A stretch of 60,474 nt of DNA from Terasakiella magnetica (GTDB lineage: Bacteria > Pseudomonadota > Alphaproteobacteria > Rhodospirillales > Magnetospirillaceae), in contig CACVCF010000190.1 of the NCBI GenBank assembly GCA_902729415.1, positions 1 through 60,474 of the forward strand, written 5' to 3'. Below, in pieces: positions 59,858 through 60,474 of this stretch. The translations under genes and the position numbers were made by a program. The notes under the pieces are model-generated. The model made no database searches. It saw nothing but the letters and a program-made list of their open reading frames with translations, and was not told where the DNA came from. Each line of letters opens with the position of its first letter. Within the stretch, counting starts at the first letter, position 1.

Positions 59858-59943
59858 GTAACCGTCCTCTGACGGCTGCCTTGTGCGGCGGGGCGAGTTG
59901 AGGCCAAGTGCCAAGCATTATGGTGACTTTAATGCGTGGCACG

Positions 59944-60294
59944 ATGACCCAGGTCGAGGTGATCACGTCGGTTCAGCGCCGTCGGCGTTGGAGTGCGGCG
60001 GACAAGCAGCAGATGGTGGCGGAGTCGGCGATGCCGGGCCGGACAGTGTCCAGCGTGGCCCGGCGCCATGGGATCGCGCCACAGCAGTTGTTCACTTGGC
60101 GGCGGGAGTTGCTGGCGGCCGCTACTGGGATCGCTGATGGTGGTTTTCTGGCGATCGCGGTTTCGGAGCCCCCGGCTGTGGTGCCGGACGATAGCGGGCG
60201 GATCGAAATCGTGCTGCCCACTGGCGTGATGATCCGGGTGGGGCCGGAGGTGGCGACCGAGCCGTTACGCCGGGTACTGGCGGCGCTGGGATGA
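59944..60294 (+). CDS. tnpA: IS66-family accessory protein TnpA
   Basis: A 116-residue protein with an N-terminal helix-turn-helix: [45 protein letters not shown], as in IS66 OrfA and IS3-type OrfA proteins. The C-terminal part ([18 protein letters not shown]) is typical of IS66 TnpA. Its stop overlaps the tnpB start as ATGA. Confidence 0.9.
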   Translation: MTQVEVITSVQRRRRWSAADKQQMVAESAMPGRTVSSVARRHGIAPQQLFTWRRELLAAATGIADGGFLAIAVSEPPAVVPDDSGRIEIVLPTGVMIRVGPEVATEPLRRVLAALG

Positions 60295-60474
60295 TCGTGC
60301 CGCCGACATCGACGCGGGTGTGGTTGGCTGCCGGGCACACTGACATGCGCAAAGGTTTTGACGGGCTGGCGATGCTGGTGCAGGCGAAGCTGTCTCGCGA
60401 TCCCTTCGGCGGCCAGGTTTTCGTGTTCCGGGGGCGGCGGGGCGATCTGATCAAGGTGCTGTGGTGGGACGGCC
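60291..60474 (+). CDS. tnpB: IS66-family accessory protein TnpB, partial
   Basis: The first 61 residues of IS66 TnpB (Orf2): [23 protein letters not shown] and [25 protein letters not shown] are hallmark stretches. It is cut off by the window end; full family length is about 115 residues. Confidence 0.95.
   Translation, partial: MIVPPTSTRVWLAAGHTDMRKGFDGLAMLVQAKLSRDPFGGQVFVFRGRRGDLIKVLWWDG

Larger units (their letters stand above)
59858..60474 (+). mobile_element. IS66-family insertion sequence, left part
   Basis: The left end is probably GTAACCGTCC at 59858, close to the GTAAGCGTCC-type termini of IS66 elements. Two ORFs of the IS66 set follow (tnpA 59944-60294, tnpB from 60291). The element runs off the window, so the right end, tnpC and the 8-bp target duplication are not visible. 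Confidence 0.75.

Overview
The window reads as a chromosomal segment of a GC-rich alphaproteobacterium, most probably a Rhodospirillales member close to Magnetospirillum. This is an inference from gene families and gene order. Supporting content: the alphaproteobacterial F1-ATPase zeta inhibitor (DUF1476), UPF0262, DUF3126, an EipB/DUF1849 envelope protein, and the order hisG-hisD-UPF0262-LMW phosphatase-infA-maf-rng-yacG-tRNA-Phe.

Layout. 1-54: tail of an IS630-like element. 151-914: a two-gene unit of unknown function. 1165-6449 (minus): the conserved tRNA-Phe/yacG/rng/maf/infA/phosphatase/UPF0262/hisD/hisG block. 6621-8719: a two-component pair, followed by a MITE-like repeat and two small disordered-protein genes. 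9851-16475: cold shock protein, tRNA-Thr, dcd, an APH-kinase fusion, UspA, NUDIX, coq7, dsbB and meaB. 16556-24686: diguanylate cyclase, zeta subunit, NRDE protein, purC-purS, PilZ protein, ROK kinase, an FNR-like regulator with an FNR box, sodC and a receiver protein. 24656-30080: REC-PAS-PAS-GGDEF-EAL protein, TPR protein, EipB-like protein and a pair of small related proteins.

From 58488 down to 30081 every gene is on the minus strand (about 28 kb). This block holds a cold shock protein, DUF3126, two paralogous secreted proteins, a peptidoglycan-binding/PRC-barrel protein, a 4546-residue repeat protein, its apparent type I exporter, a 1276-residue hybrid histidine kinase and an HD-GYP response regulator. 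The exporter consists of two complete ABC units in one chain plus an HlyD adaptor carrying an N-terminal seven-helix membrane domain. It is the most unusual part of the window: a giant surface protein with about 33 Ig/cadherin-like repeats, one recent 762-bp internal duplication, an exporter with degenerate ATPase signature motifs, and c-di-GMP proteins (GGDEF, PilZ, GGDEF-EAL, HD-GYP) nearby. No outer-membrane TolC partner and no LapD/LapG pair are in the window.

The right edge (59858-60474) is the left part of an IS66-family element that has cut off the 5' end of a PAS histidine kinase gene. Only the sequence was read; no database search was run, so family names rest on recognised motifs and lengths.
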